In this document: in pieces, positions 50,216 to 58,608 of the stretch
Numbering within the stretch: the first letter of the stretch is position 1
Layout: each line of letters begins with the position of its first letter
Assembly (NCBI GenBank): GCA_004555865.1
Contig: SFJO01000012.1
Span: 1 to 64,000 of the forward strand
DNA from: Oscillospiraceae bacterium
GTDB taxonomy: Bacteria; Bacillota; Clostridia; Oscillospirales; Ruminococcaceae
Direction of reading: 5' to 3'
Length of the DNA stretch: 64,000 nt
Made by a program: the position numbers and the translations under genes
The notes under the pieces: generated by a model
Told to the model about the DNA's origin: nothing
The model's database searches: none
The model's input: only the letters and a program-made list of their open reading frames with translations

Positions 50216-51493
50216 TTATTCCGCCTCCTGCGGGAGAATGGTCACGGTGGCGCTGTGCTCCGGCAGCAGCATGGTCTGCAGGGCTGCGTCCACCTCCTGC
50301 TTCGTGAGGGCCGCCAGAAGCTGCACCCCCTCCTCCAGCGTGCTGCTGCGCAGGTAATTGCTCACCAGCGCACCCGCGGCCCCGGTAGGGCTTTCCAGTG
50401 CTTCCAGCATCTCGCCGTACATCTGGTTTTTGCACAGGGTGAACAGTTCTTCGTCCACGCCCTCTCTACGAATGCGCTCGATCTCCTCCAACAGCAAGGT
50501 GCGCACCTTCTCGGGCTCGTCGCTTTCTCCGGTGAACAGAATGCAGCAGCAGCCTTCCACCGACAGATACTCAGCCCCGAAGCCCGGGTTCACCAGGCCC
50601 TCGTCGTACAGGCGGCGGTACAGCGGGGTCATGCCGCCGCACACCAGCTCGCCCAGCAGGTCGCAGAGGATCTCCCCCCGCACTCGGTTTTCGCCCAGCG
50701 GGGCCTCCTTGTAGCCCACGCCGATGCAGGGCTTAGAGACGGACATCCGGAACTGATCGCGCGTTTTTGCCGGCAGCGGGCCTTCCGGCTTTTGAATCCG
50801 CTGCACCTTGTGGGGCGTGCGGGGCTTGTCCAGCCCGGCCCGTGCGCAGGCGTCCAGCACCTGCCGGGTGGTCACGCCGCCCGCCACGGCCAGCACCATA
50901 TTGGCCGGGTCATAAAACGCATCGGTGCAGGCATAGAGCATCTCCGGGGTGATCTCGGCAATGCTTTCCACGGTGCCGGCAATGTCGCTGCGGATTGGGT
51001 GGTTTTCGTACAGGCAGCCGCACAGGGCAAACAGCATCCGCCAGTCAGGGTTGTCGTCGTACATACGAATTTCCTGCCCGATGATGCCCTGCTCCTTCTG
51101 AATGGTGGCCTCGGTGAAATAAGGCTGACCCACCATGCTCAGAAGAATGTCCAGGCTCTCGTCCACCTGCCGGGTGGCGGTAAACACATAGCAGGTCTGG
51201 TCAAAGCTGGTGAAGGCGTTGGCGTTGGCGCCGGTTTTGGCGTATTTGCTGAAGGCGTCTCCGTCCTCGCTCTCAAACATCTTGTGCTCCAGAAAATGCG
51301 CCACACCGGCGGGCAGATGCACCGGCTTGCCGTCCAGAACAAAGTCCCGGTCAATGGAGCCGAAGCGGGTGGCGTACTCGGCATGAACGCTGCCATAGCC
51401 GGGCATGGGGCGCACCAGCACGGTCAGGCCGCTGGGCAGCACCGTCTTTTCGCAAGCCGCAGCGCGGCTGAGGGTCTCGTTAATCTCACGCAT
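50216..51493 (-). CDS. M16 (insulinase) family peptidase, catalytic member (YmfH-like)
   Basis: 425 residues. The inverted zinc motif is present in GVAHFLEHKMF and the distal Glu in IIGQEIRMYDDNP, so the protein should be an active metallopeptidase. Its stop lies close to the lgt start, and its own start overlaps the end of the second M16 gene. In Bacillus the analogous pair is ymfF-ymfH. The substrate is unknown. Confidence 0.93.
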   Translation of the reverse strand: MREINETLSRAAACEKTVLPSGLTVLVRPMPGYGSVHAEYATRFGSIDRDFVLDGKPVHLPAGVAHFLEHKMFESEDGDAFSKYAKTGANANAFTSFDQTCYVFTATRQVDESLDILLSMVGQPYFTEATIQKEQGIIGQEIRMYDDNPDWRMLFALCGCLYENHPIRSDIAGTVESIAEITPEMLYACTDAFYDPANMVLAVAGGVTTRQVLDACARAGLDKPRTPHKVQRIQKPEGPLPAKTRDQFRMSVSKPCIGVGYKEAPLGENRVRGEILCDLLGELVCGGMTPLYRRLYDEGLVNPGFGAEYLSVEGCCCILFTGESDEPEKVRTLLLEEIERIRREGVDEELFTLCKNQMYGEMLEALESPTGAAGALVSNYLRSSTLEEGVQLLAALTKQEVDAALQTMLLPEHSATVTILPQEAE

Positions 51494-52757
51494 GGTCGTT
51501 CACCTCCGGGGTCAGCAGGTAGCTCACCGAAAGGGTGAACTGGCGCAGCACCTGGCGCACCTGCTCCTGCGTTACCTGCTCCAGCGCCGCGCGGGCCTGG
51601 GCCGGGGTGCTCACCGGGCCGCCCCGGGCAATCTCGGCAAAATACCAGCCCTCCAGACCGGAGAGGCTGTCCTCCACCGATTCCAGGCTGGAAAGCAGGC
51701 CGCGGCGGCAATCCTCCATCTCCTCATCGGTGATGGGGCCGTCGCACAGCTGGGCCAGCTCCTTCAGAATGGCTGCCTCGGCCTTCCGGGCGTTGGCGGG
51801 CTCCACGCCGCTGTCCACCATCATGCAGCCGGTCACGGAAGTATAGCTGGAAGAGCAGTAGTAGCACAGGCTCTGCTTTTCCCGCACGTTCAAGAACAGG
51901 CGGCTGGTCACCGAGCCGCCGTACAGGGCCATGGCCAGACGGCTGGCGGCAATCTCCTGCGCGCCGGTGCAGCGCCCGGCCGTGAACAGCAGGCAGAGCT
52001 TGGCCTGTACCATGTCCATGGTCTCCACCTGGTGGTCCGGCTGCCGGCGGGGCATAAACAGCCCGGGCAGCGGGGCCTGCCAATCCCGCTTGCGGCCCTC
52101 CAGGGCGGCCAGAAGCAGGCGGCGCACGGTCTCGTCTTTGGCGCCGATGGCCGTCACCTCAATGCTGGCCCTGCACAGCATCTCCTCATACACCTGGGTG
52201 AGCAGCTGGGAGGTAACGCCGTCCACCTCTTCCAGGTAGCCGTCCCGCTCCACACCGGCCAGGCTGTCGCCGAAGAAGCGGCGGCGAGCCTGTCGCACGC
52301 AGTACAGCCGCTTGTCGTTCACCTCGGCCTGAAGCTGCTGGCGCAGCTTGCCCCGCTCAATGGCCAGCGCCTCTTCGTCGAACCGGCCGTTCACCAGATA
52401 GGGACGGAAGGCTACGCCGAACACCAGATCGGCGTACTCGGCGGTCAGGTCCTCCCCTTCCAGCGCAAATTCATCTTTGATGCCAGTCACGCTCACGGTG
52501 AGAACCCGGTTTGCGCCGTTGGTGGAATTGTCCACACTCAGGTCTGCCCCGTACAGCTTGGCCAGCCGCCGGGAGAGCAGCGTCATGTCCGGATAATCCG
52601 CGCAGCAGCGCTCCAGCACCAGGGGCAGCACCGCGCTGGCGGTGGCCGTCTCGCGGCAGGCCGGGTACTGGAAGCGGATGGTGATGCGGCAGCGGTTGAA
52701 CTTCTGGGCGTCCAGCGTGTTCAGGAATACGCCGGGCGCAAGATTTTCTCGTTTCAA
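51486..52757 (-). CDS. M16 family peptidase-like protein, non-catalytic member (YmfF-like)
   Basis: 423 residues from a TTG start at 52757 with AGGA eight bases upstream. It has the M16 fold pattern (ASRLAMALYGGSVTSRLFLNVREKQSLCYY is the typical C-terminal-domain motif) but no HxxEH zinc motif. In M16B pairs one subunit is catalytic and the other supplies the substrate-binding wall; this is the second kind. The genes overlap by eight bases, consistent with a heterodimer. Confidence 0.9.
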   Translation of the reverse strand: MKRENLAPGVFLNTLDAQKFNRCRITIRFQYPACRETATASAVLPLVLERCCADYPDMTLLSRRLAKLYGADLSVDNSTNGANRVLTVSVTGIKDEFALEGEDLTAEYADLVFGVAFRPYLVNGRFDEEALAIERGKLRQQLQAEVNDKRLYCVRQARRRFFGDSLAGVERDGYLEEVDGVTSQLLTQVYEEMLCRASIEVTAIGAKDETVRRLLLAALEGRKRDWQAPLPGLFMPRRQPDHQVETMDMVQAKLCLLFTAGRCTGAQEIAASRLAMALYGGSVTSRLFLNVREKQSLCYYCSSSYTSVTGCMMVDSGVEPANARKAEAAILKELAQLCDGPITDEEMEDCRRGLLSSLESVEDSLSGLEGWYFAEIARGGPVSTPAQARAALEQVTQEQVRQVLRQFTLSVSYLLTPEVNDHA

Positions 52758-52844
52758 ATCCCTTGTCCTCGTTGTTCTGTAAAATCAGTCCGATCGTTTG
52801 TTCAAAGCTGCCCGTTTTCCGGGGCAAATGCTCCGAAAAAGGGA

Positions 52845-52895
52845 AGAAAAAGGCGGCCCACTCGGGGCGATCGGGTTCCCCGCGGGGGCCGCCTG
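52845..52895 (-). terminator. Terminator of the VanY-type gene
   Basis: Stem aggcggccc (52851-52859) with gggccgcct (52886-52894), followed leftward by TTTTTC. Confidence 0.85.
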
Positions 52896-52938
52896 TACGC
52901 AAAAAATGCCATGCCGTGTCTGCCGGTGGGCGGAAGGC

Positions 52939-53760
52939 TCAGGCCGCCGCGGCCAGAAACTCTTCCAGGCATTGGCCGCCGGCCTTGATGGCCGCCGCAT
53001 TCTCCGGACCAACGTAGCGGTAGTGCCACGGCTCGTAGATAATTCCGGTGATCTCCTGTTTGTCTTTGGGATAGCGCAGAATGAAGCCATACTCCGCCGC
53101 ATGGGCATCCAGCCAGGTGAATGCGGCCGTTTTTTCAAAGGCTTCGTCCAGATTCTGGTGGTCCGGGGCAACAATGTCCGCCGCCAAGCCCAGATTGTGC
53201 TCGGAGTAGCCCGGCACCGCCACCACGGTTTTGGCCTTATCATAGGCTTCCTGCTCGTTCAAGCCCTTATTCAGCCATTCCTGCTTCTCGTTGTTGAACA
53301 GGTTCGTCTGATACTCCACCGTCCGGTAGCCGGAGCAGAGCAGCAGATCCACACCATCGGCTGCGGCAGCCTGCTTCATTGCAATGTAAGCGTCGGCCGC
53401 CTCACTGGCCAGCTCCTTCCCGGTGCTCTCCTCCGCGACCTTTGTGGTCAGGCTGCTTTCGTAGCCATCCGGCATCGGAACGTTGTTGTTCACCAGGGTC
53501 AGCCGCCAGTCGGTCGTATCCACCGCCTGCACCGCATCCTCGCCGGCGCTTTCGCTCACGCTGGAAGAAGTCCCTGTCTCGCCTTTTCCAAGATTTTGGA
53601 TCAGGCGCACCCCGCTGCGGATCAGCAGGCACAAAAGCCCCAGCAGGGCCAGGCAGACCAGTGCAAACAGAATGCGGTTGCGCAGGATCTGCTGTTTGCG
53701 GCGGCGCTTGGCGGCGGCGCGCTGGCGGGCAGTGGGCGCTTGACGGCGTTCGGGTTCCAT
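52939..53760 (-). CDS. D-alanyl-D-alanine carboxypeptidase, VanY family (M15B)
   Basis: 273 residues from ATG 53760 (AAGGAG upstream; the longer open frame runs into the promoter). A short basic cytoplasmic start, one membrane anchor (about 30-48), then the peptidase: LLCSGYRTVEYQTNLF, zinc motif SEHNLGLAADI and the catalytic EPWHYRYVG. It trims the terminal D-Ala from peptidoglycan stems outside the cell. No vancomycin resistance genes are nearby, so this is ordinary wall maintenance. Confidence 0.93.
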   Translation of the reverse strand: MEPERRQAPTARQRAAAKRRRKQQILRNRILFALVCLALLGLLCLLIRSGVRLIQNLGKGETGTSSSVSESAGEDAVQAVDTTDWRLTLVNNNVPMPDGYESSLTTKVAEESTGKELASEAADAYIAMKQAAAADGVDLLLCSGYRTVEYQTNLFNNEKQEWLNKGLNEQEAYDKAKTVVAVPGYSEHNLGLAADIVAPDHQNLDEAFEKTAAFTWLDAHAAEYGFILRYPKDKQEITGIIYEPWHYRYVGPENAAAIKAGGQCLEEFLAAAA

Positions 53761-53835
53761 GGCTTCTCCTTTTTCTACCTGAGGTACAAAATCGGCTTTT
53801 CTTCGCGGCAAAGGCTGCACTCTGCCACAATAAGT

Positions 53836-53864
53836 ATTATATCGCATCCCATCGGGGATGTAAA
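53836..53864 (-). promoter_or_regulatory. Promoter of the VanY-type gene
   Basis: Leftward TTTACA (53859-53864), 17-bp spacer, TATAAT (53836-53841). Confidence 0.8.
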
Positions 53865-54070
53865 TGCGCGCGTGCTTCCCGATTTTGATTTTCTGGCCAT
53901 CCGGGCGCACGGCCGCCTTATTTTATAGGATATGCCGCAGCGGCTTGTCCGGATTTGCCTTCTGCCTCTGCCGCCCGGATTCTGCGCCGTTCTTTACCAG
54001 TTTTACAAGTTCTTGCTTTTGGCTGCATTTTGCGCGCTCAAACTTTACAAACGTTTTGCCCGCATCTGGT

Positions 54071-54099
54071 TTCAGCGCAGGGCGCATTCAGGCTACAAT
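54071..54099 (+). promoter_or_regulatory. pst operon promoter with weak -35 and upstream TTTACA elements
   Basis: A good -10 (TACAAT, 54094-54099) but a poor -35 (TTCAGC, 54071-54076) at 17-bp spacing, typical of an activator-dependent promoter. Upstream lie TTTACC (53993), TTTACA (54002) and CTTTACAAACG (54042-54052), which could be binding sites of a PhoB/PhoP-type response regulator. The assignment is an inference. Confidence 0.5.
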
Positions 54100-54223
54100 A
54101 AATATGCGCCAAGGGAGGCGGGACCAAGGGCCGCCGCACCGGGCGCGCCCAACCATTGGGCCCACACACATGGAATCACCTGCCGGGGCGCAGAACCGTT
54201 CCCGGCCATCAGGAGGAACAAAC

Positions 54224-55084
54224 ATGAACATCAAACGCGTTGCCTGCGGCCTGTGCGCTGCTATGATGCTGGCTGCCGTTGCCACCGGCTGCGGTTCCAG
54301 CACTTCTTCCGCTGCTGCCTCTTCTGAGAGCGCCGCTGCTTCTTCCGCTTCCGGGCTGAACGGCACGGTTGCCACCGGCGGTTCCACCAGCATGGAGAAG
54401 GTTATGTCCGCCCTGCAGGAGGCTTACGCCGAGAAGGAGCCCGATGTGACCGTTACTTACGATCCCACCGGCAGCGGCGCGGGCATCACCGGCGCCACCG
54501 ACAAGACCCTGGACATCGGCCTCTCCAGCCGCAAGCTGAAGGACGGCGAGACCGGCGTGACCGCCACCACCATCGCGCTGGACGGCATCGCCATCATCGT
54601 GAACAACACCAACCCCGTGCAGGATCTGACCATCGACCAGATCGCCAAGATCGCCACCGGCGAGGTTACCAACTGGAAGGACGTGGGCGGCGAGGATGCC
54701 CCCATCGTGCTGATCGGCCGTGAGGCCGGCAGCGGCACCCGCGACGGCTTCGAGAGCATCGTGGGCGTGGCGGACAAGTGCCAGTACGCGCAGGAGCTGA
54801 CCAGCACCGGCGCCGTGATCACCGGCGTGGCTGCCAACAACGGCGCCATCGGCTACGCTTCCCTGTCCGCTCTGAAGGACACCGTGAAGGCTGTGACCGT
54901 GGAAGGCGTTGCCTGCACCGAGGAAACCGTTCTGGACGGCACCTACAAGATTCAGCGTCCCTTCAACTTCGTCACCAACGACAGCGTGACCCCCAGCGAT
55001 GCCGTGCAGTCCTTCATCGACTTCGCCACCAGCGCTGAGGCTGCCGACCTGATCCGTGCCGCCGGCGCGGTGCCCATGGCCTAA
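54224..55084 (+). CDS. pstS: Phosphate ABC transporter, substrate-binding lipoprotein
   Basis: 286 residues, ATG 54224 after AGGAGG. Lipobox VATGC (Cys23), Ser/Ala linker, then the phosphate-binding fold with GGSTSMEKVMSAL, DPTGSGAGI and the phosphate-loop motif GREAGSGTRDGFE. It delivers phosphate to PstCA. First gene of the pst operon. Confidence 0.96.
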   Translation: MNIKRVACGLCAAMMLAAVATGCGSSTSSAAASSESAAASSASGLNGTVATGGSTSMEKVMSALQEAYAEKEPDVTVTYDPTGSGAGITGATDKTLDIGLSSRKLKDGETGVTATTIALDGIAIIVNNTNPVQDLTIDQIAKIATGEVTNWKDVGGEDAPIVLIGREAGSGTRDGFESIVGVADKCQYAQELTSTGAVITGVAANNGAIGYASLSALKDTVKAVTVEGVACTEETVLDGTYKIQRPFNFVTNDSVTPSDAVQSFIDFATSAEAADLIRAAGAVPMA

Positions 55085-55206
55085 GCGGCACGCGTTCATC
55101 CCAATCTCCCGGAATCCCCGGCCCGGCTCTGTGCTCATTGCGGCAGCGCCGGGCCTTTTTCAAAGACATGGGCCAGCGGCCCGTGTTCATGAAAGGAATC
55201 GTATTT

Positions 55207-56091
55207 ATGAAAAAGAAGGCCAATGTGAGAGACCTGGTGGAGCTGGTCATGAACGGAGTGTTCTTCCTCATGGGCATGACTGCCATCGCCTTTGTGGCTC
55301 TCATCACGGTTTATATGTTTGTGTCCGGTCTGCCGGCCATCGCCAAGATTGGCCCCGTGGACTTTTTGCTGGGCCGCACCTGGGCCTCCACCGCCGCCCA
55401 GCCCTCCTACGGCATTCTGCCCTTTATCCTCACCAGCTTCTTCGGTACCCTGGGTGCGGTGCTCATCGGCATTCCGGTGGGCCTTCTCACCAGCGTGTTC
55501 CTCTCCAAAATTGCTTCCCCCCGCATGGCCGCTCTGGTCAGCAGCGCGGTTGAGCTGCTGGCAGGCATTCCCAGCGTGATCTACGGCCTGATTGGCATGG
55601 TGGTGCTGGTGCCCGCCGTGGCCAGTGTGTTCGGCCTGGCAAGCGGTGCCTGTATGCTGACCGCCATTCTGGTGCTGGCCGTGATGATTCTGCCCAGCAT
55701 CATTTCGGTGAGCGTTACCGCCCTGAACGCCGTGCCCAAAGAATACGAAGAGGCCAGCCTGGCCTTGGGTGCCACCAAGATCGAAACCTACTTTAAGGTA
55801 AGCCTGCCCGCCGCAAAAAGCGGCATTGCCGCCGGCATTGTGCTGGGCGTGGGCCGCGCCATGGGCGAGGCCATGGCCATTATGATGGTGGCCGGCAACG
55901 TGGCCAATATGCCCGGCCTGTTCAAGAGCGTGCGCTTTCTCACCACCGCCATTGCCAGTGAGATGAGCTACGCCTCCGGCCTGCAGCGCCAGGCGCTGTT
56001 CAGCATCGCTCTGGTTCTGTTCGTGTTCATCATGCTGCTGAACGCCCTGCTGAACCGCATTCTGAAAGGAGGCAGCGAAGATGAGCACTAA
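55207..56091 (+). CDS. pstC: Phosphate ABC transporter, permease PstC
   Basis: 294 residues from ATG 55207 (AAAGGA upstream). Six membrane segments; the coupling-loop motif VPKEYEEASLALGATKIETYFKV and GRAMGEAMAIMMVAGN are characteristic. It overlaps pstA by eleven bases. Confidence 0.95.
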   Translation: MKKKANVRDLVELVMNGVFFLMGMTAIAFVALITVYMFVSGLPAIAKIGPVDFLLGRTWASTAAQPSYGILPFILTSFFGTLGAVLIGIPVGLLTSVFLSKIASPRMAALVSSAVELLAGIPSVIYGLIGMVVLVPAVASVFGLASGACMLTAILVLAVMILPSIISVSVTALNAVPKEYEEASLALGATKIETYFKVSLPAAKSGIAAGIVLGVGRAMGEAMAIMMVAGNVANMPGLFKSVRFLTTAIASEMSYASGLQRQALFSIALVLFVFIMLLNALLNRILKGGSEDEH

Positions 56092-56926
56092 ACGCAAAGC
56101 CTACAACCTGCTGCTTCCCATTGTGGTATATGCCGCCGCCGGGCTGACGGTGCTGCTGCTGGCCGGCATCATTGGCTACGTGCTGGTAAAGGGCCTGCCC
56201 AACGTGAGCATTTCGCTGCTCACCAGCGTTCCCAGTGTCATCCGCAACGTGAAAGGCATTCTGCCCTACATTCTGAACACCCTGTATGTGGTAATCCTGA
56301 GCGTTGCCATCGTGCTTCCCCTCGGCGTGGGCGCGGCCGTTTATCTGAACGAGTACGCCAAAAGCCACAAGCTCATTGCCCTCATCGAATACACCACCGA
56401 AACGCTGGCGGGCATTCCCAGCATCCTCTACGGCCTGGTGGGTATGCTGGTGTTCAACCAGAAGCTGAACCTGGGCGGCTGCCTGATCTCCGGCAGCCTG
56501 ACGCTGGTTATCATGGTGCTGCCCACCATCATCCGCACCACCCAGGAAAGCCTGAAGACCGTGCCCCAGAGCTACCGCGAAGGCGCCCTTGGCCTGGGCG
56601 CCACCAAGTGGCACATTGTGCGCACGCTGGTGCTGCCATGCAGCCTGGATGGCATTGTCTCCGGCTGCATTCTGGCCGTAGGCCGCATTGTGGGTGAGAG
56701 CGCAGCCCTGCTGTTCACCGCCGGCACCGGCAAGGTGCTGGCCAGCAGCATTGCCAAGGCCTACACCTCCAGCGGCGCGACCCTTTCCGTTGCACTGTAC
56801 ATGACCGTCAGCGAGGACGGCGATTTTGCGGTGGGCTACGCCATTGCCGCCGTGCTGATGGTGCTGGTGCTCTGCCTGAACGGTCTGGCCAAACTAGCCC
56901 GCAAGAAGTTAAAACGTGATATGTAA
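56081..56926 (+). CDS. pstA: Phosphate ABC transporter, permease PstA
   Basis: 281 residues, six membrane segments, with VPQSYREGALGLGATKWHIVRTLVLP and GRIVGESAALLFTAG. It pairs with PstC to form the channel. AGGAGG-type sequence precedes the ATG within pstC. Confidence 0.95.
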   Translation: MSTKRKAYNLLLPIVVYAAAGLTVLLLAGIIGYVLVKGLPNVSISLLTSVPSVIRNVKGILPYILNTLYVVILSVAIVLPLGVGAAVYLNEYAKSHKLIALIEYTTETLAGIPSILYGLVGMLVFNQKLNLGGCLISGSLTLVIMVLPTIIRTTQESLKTVPQSYREGALGLGATKWHIVRTLVLPCSLDGIVSGCILAVGRIVGESAALLFTAGTGKVLASSIAKAYTSSGATLSVALYMTVSEDGDFAVGYAIAAVLMVLVLCLNGLAKLARKKLKRDM

Positions 56927-56943
56927 CCGGAGGAACGAGGATT

Positions 56944-57708
56944 ATGGAAACTCCCATTCTACAAACCAAAGACCTGAAGCTGTATTACGGCAATTTTCAG
57001 GCCCTGAAGGGCATCAGCATGTCCATTCAGGAAAAGACCATCACTGCCTTCATCGGCCCCTCCGGCTGCGGCAAATCCACCTTTTTGAAGGTGCTGAACC
57101 GAATGAACGACCCGGAGCTGGTGCCCGGGCTGCACATTGAGGGCGAAGCGCTGTACCGCGGCATGAACCTGCTGGACAAGAGCGTGGACGTGACCGCCCT
57201 GCGCAAGAAAATCGGCATGGTGTTCCAGAAGGCCAATCCCTTCCCCATGAGCATTTACGACAACATTGCCTACGGCCCCCGCCTGCACGGCGTGCGCAGC
57301 AAGGCGCAGCTGGATGAGCTGGTGGAAAAAAGCCTGCGCGGCGCGGCCATCTGGGACGAGGTAAAGGACCGGCTGAAGAAGAGTGCGCTGGGGCTTTCCG
57401 GCGGCCAGCAGCAGCGCCTGTGCATCGCCCGCGCCCTGGCTGTGGAGCCGGACGTGCTGCTGATGGACGAGCCAACCAGCGCCCTGGACCCCGGCAGCAC
57501 CATGCGCATTGAAGAGCTGATGAGCGAGCTGAAGGAAAAGTACACAGTGGTGATCGTGACCCACAATATGCAGCAGGCCGCCCGCATCAGCGATGAGACC
57601 GCGTTCTTCCTGCTGGGTGAGATGATCGAGAAGGGCCCCACTGAGGAGATTTTCTCCCGCCCGAAGGACAAGCGCACCGAAGATTACATCACCGGCCGCT
57701 TCGGCTGA
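56944..57708 (+). CDS. pstB: Phosphate ABC transporter, ATP-binding protein PstB
   Basis: 254 residues. Walker A GPSGCGKSTFLK, signature LSGGQQQRLCIARALA and Walker B VLLMDEPTSALDPGST; the specific NRMNDPELVPG and GMVFQKANPFPMSIYDN stretches identify PstB among ABC ATPases. Confidence 0.97.
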   Translation: METPILQTKDLKLYYGNFQALKGISMSIQEKTITAFIGPSGCGKSTFLKVLNRMNDPELVPGLHIEGEALYRGMNLLDKSVDVTALRKKIGMVFQKANPFPMSIYDNIAYGPRLHGVRSKAQLDELVEKSLRGAAIWDEVKDRLKKSALGLSGGQQQRLCIARALAVEPDVLLMDEPTSALDPGSTMRIEELMSELKEKYTVVIVTHNMQQAARISDETAFFLLGEMIEKGPTEEIFSRPKDKRTEDYITGRFG

Positions 57709-57725
57709 GAAATGGGAGGTTTTTC

Positions 57726-58382
57726 ATGAAACTGCGGGAAAAATACGACAACGACCTGGTACGGCTGAAAGAGTCCGTGCGGGCCATGGGGCAGAGCGTG
57801 CAGAACGCCCTGCGTGATGCGGTGGCCACGCTGACCAGTCACGATGCGGCAAGCGCCCGCCGCGTCATCGAGAACGACCGGGCTTTGGACGAGCAAGAGC
57901 GGGACATTGAGCACCTGTGCATGACCCTGCTTTTGCGCCAGCAGCCCATTGCCAGCGACCTGCGTAAGGTAAGCAGCTCGCTGAAGATGGTCACAGACTT
58001 GGAGCGCATGGGCGACAATGCGGCCGACATTGCGGAGATTGGCCTGTATCTGCCCGCCGAGGCCCCCCTGCCCCAGGTGCTGACCGACATGGCCGGCCAA
58101 GCCCTCGCCATGGAGCAGGCCGCTCTGGATGCCTTCCTGAAGGGCAGCCTGGAGAACGCCAAGCAGGTGATCGCCATGGACGACAAGCAGGACGACCTGT
58201 TCAACACCGCCAAGAAGGAGCTGGCCCAGCGCCTGGCCAAGAACCCCGAGGATGCGGATGATGTGCTGGATCTGCTCATGATTGCCAAATACCTGGAGCG
58301 GCTGAGCGACCACTCGGTAAACGTTGCCGAATGGACCATCTTCTGCCAGACGGGGCTGTACAAAGGCCAGCAGATCGTTTGA
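57726..58382 (+). CDS. phoU: Phosphate transport/signalling regulator PhoU
   Basis: 218 residues, all helical, with the two family repeats (ASARRVIENDRALDEQERDIEHLC and ENAKQVIAMDDKQDDLF) and SDLRKVSSSLKMVTDLERMGDNAADIAE. It links PstSCAB to the PhoR-type kinase and restrains phosphate uptake. It closes the pst operon, 17 bp after pstB; no phoB/phoR genes are in the window. Confidence 0.96.
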   Translation: MKLREKYDNDLVRLKESVRAMGQSVQNALRDAVATLTSHDAASARRVIENDRALDEQERDIEHLCMTLLLRQQPIASDLRKVSSSLKMVTDLERMGDNAADIAEIGLYLPAEAPLPQVLTDMAGQALAMEQAALDAFLKGSLENAKQVIAMDDKQDDLFNTAKKELAQRLAKNPEDADDVLDLLMIAKYLERLSDHSVNVAEWTIFCQTGLYKGQQIV

Positions 58383-58432
58383 TTTCGAGTGCGTTTGCCG
58401 CACACTCTTCCATAGATCGCAGATCAGCAAAT

Positions 58433-58477
58433 AAAGGGACTCCCCGCACAGCCCGGCTGTGTGGGGAGTCCCTTTTG
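58433..58477 (+). terminator. Terminator of the pst operon
   Basis: 21-bp stem (58433-58453 with 58455-58475, one G-T pair and a very tight loop) followed by TTTT. Confidence 0.92.
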
Positions 58478-58514
58478 TGTAAGCAAGTGGGTGCTGCAAG
58501 TAAACGGCGGCGGC

Positions 58515-58586
58515 AGGAGCCTTCCCCTCGAGGGGAAGCCAAACTCTCCGAAACAGAAACGGCTTCCCTTTGCAGGGAAGCCGTTT
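58515..58586. repeat. Pair of palindromic hairpin units between phoU and ppk
   Basis: An 18-bp perfect palindrome (cttcccctcgaggggaag, 58521-58538) followed by a 12-bp-stem hairpin (58557-58568 with 58575-58586). The first unit resembles the CTTCCCCT(C/T)GAGGGGAAG cores of short dispersed repeats I recall from related Clostridia. The second may also act as the ppk terminator, though its T-run is interrupted. Confidence 0.6.
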
Positions 58587-58608
58587 CATGGAGATCTCAG
58601 CAGGGTTC

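Noticed and set aside
52939..53760. Vancomycin resistance gene (VanY)
   Set aside because: The family is right, but vanHAX and vanRS are absent; M15B carboxypeptidases are common wall enzymes.
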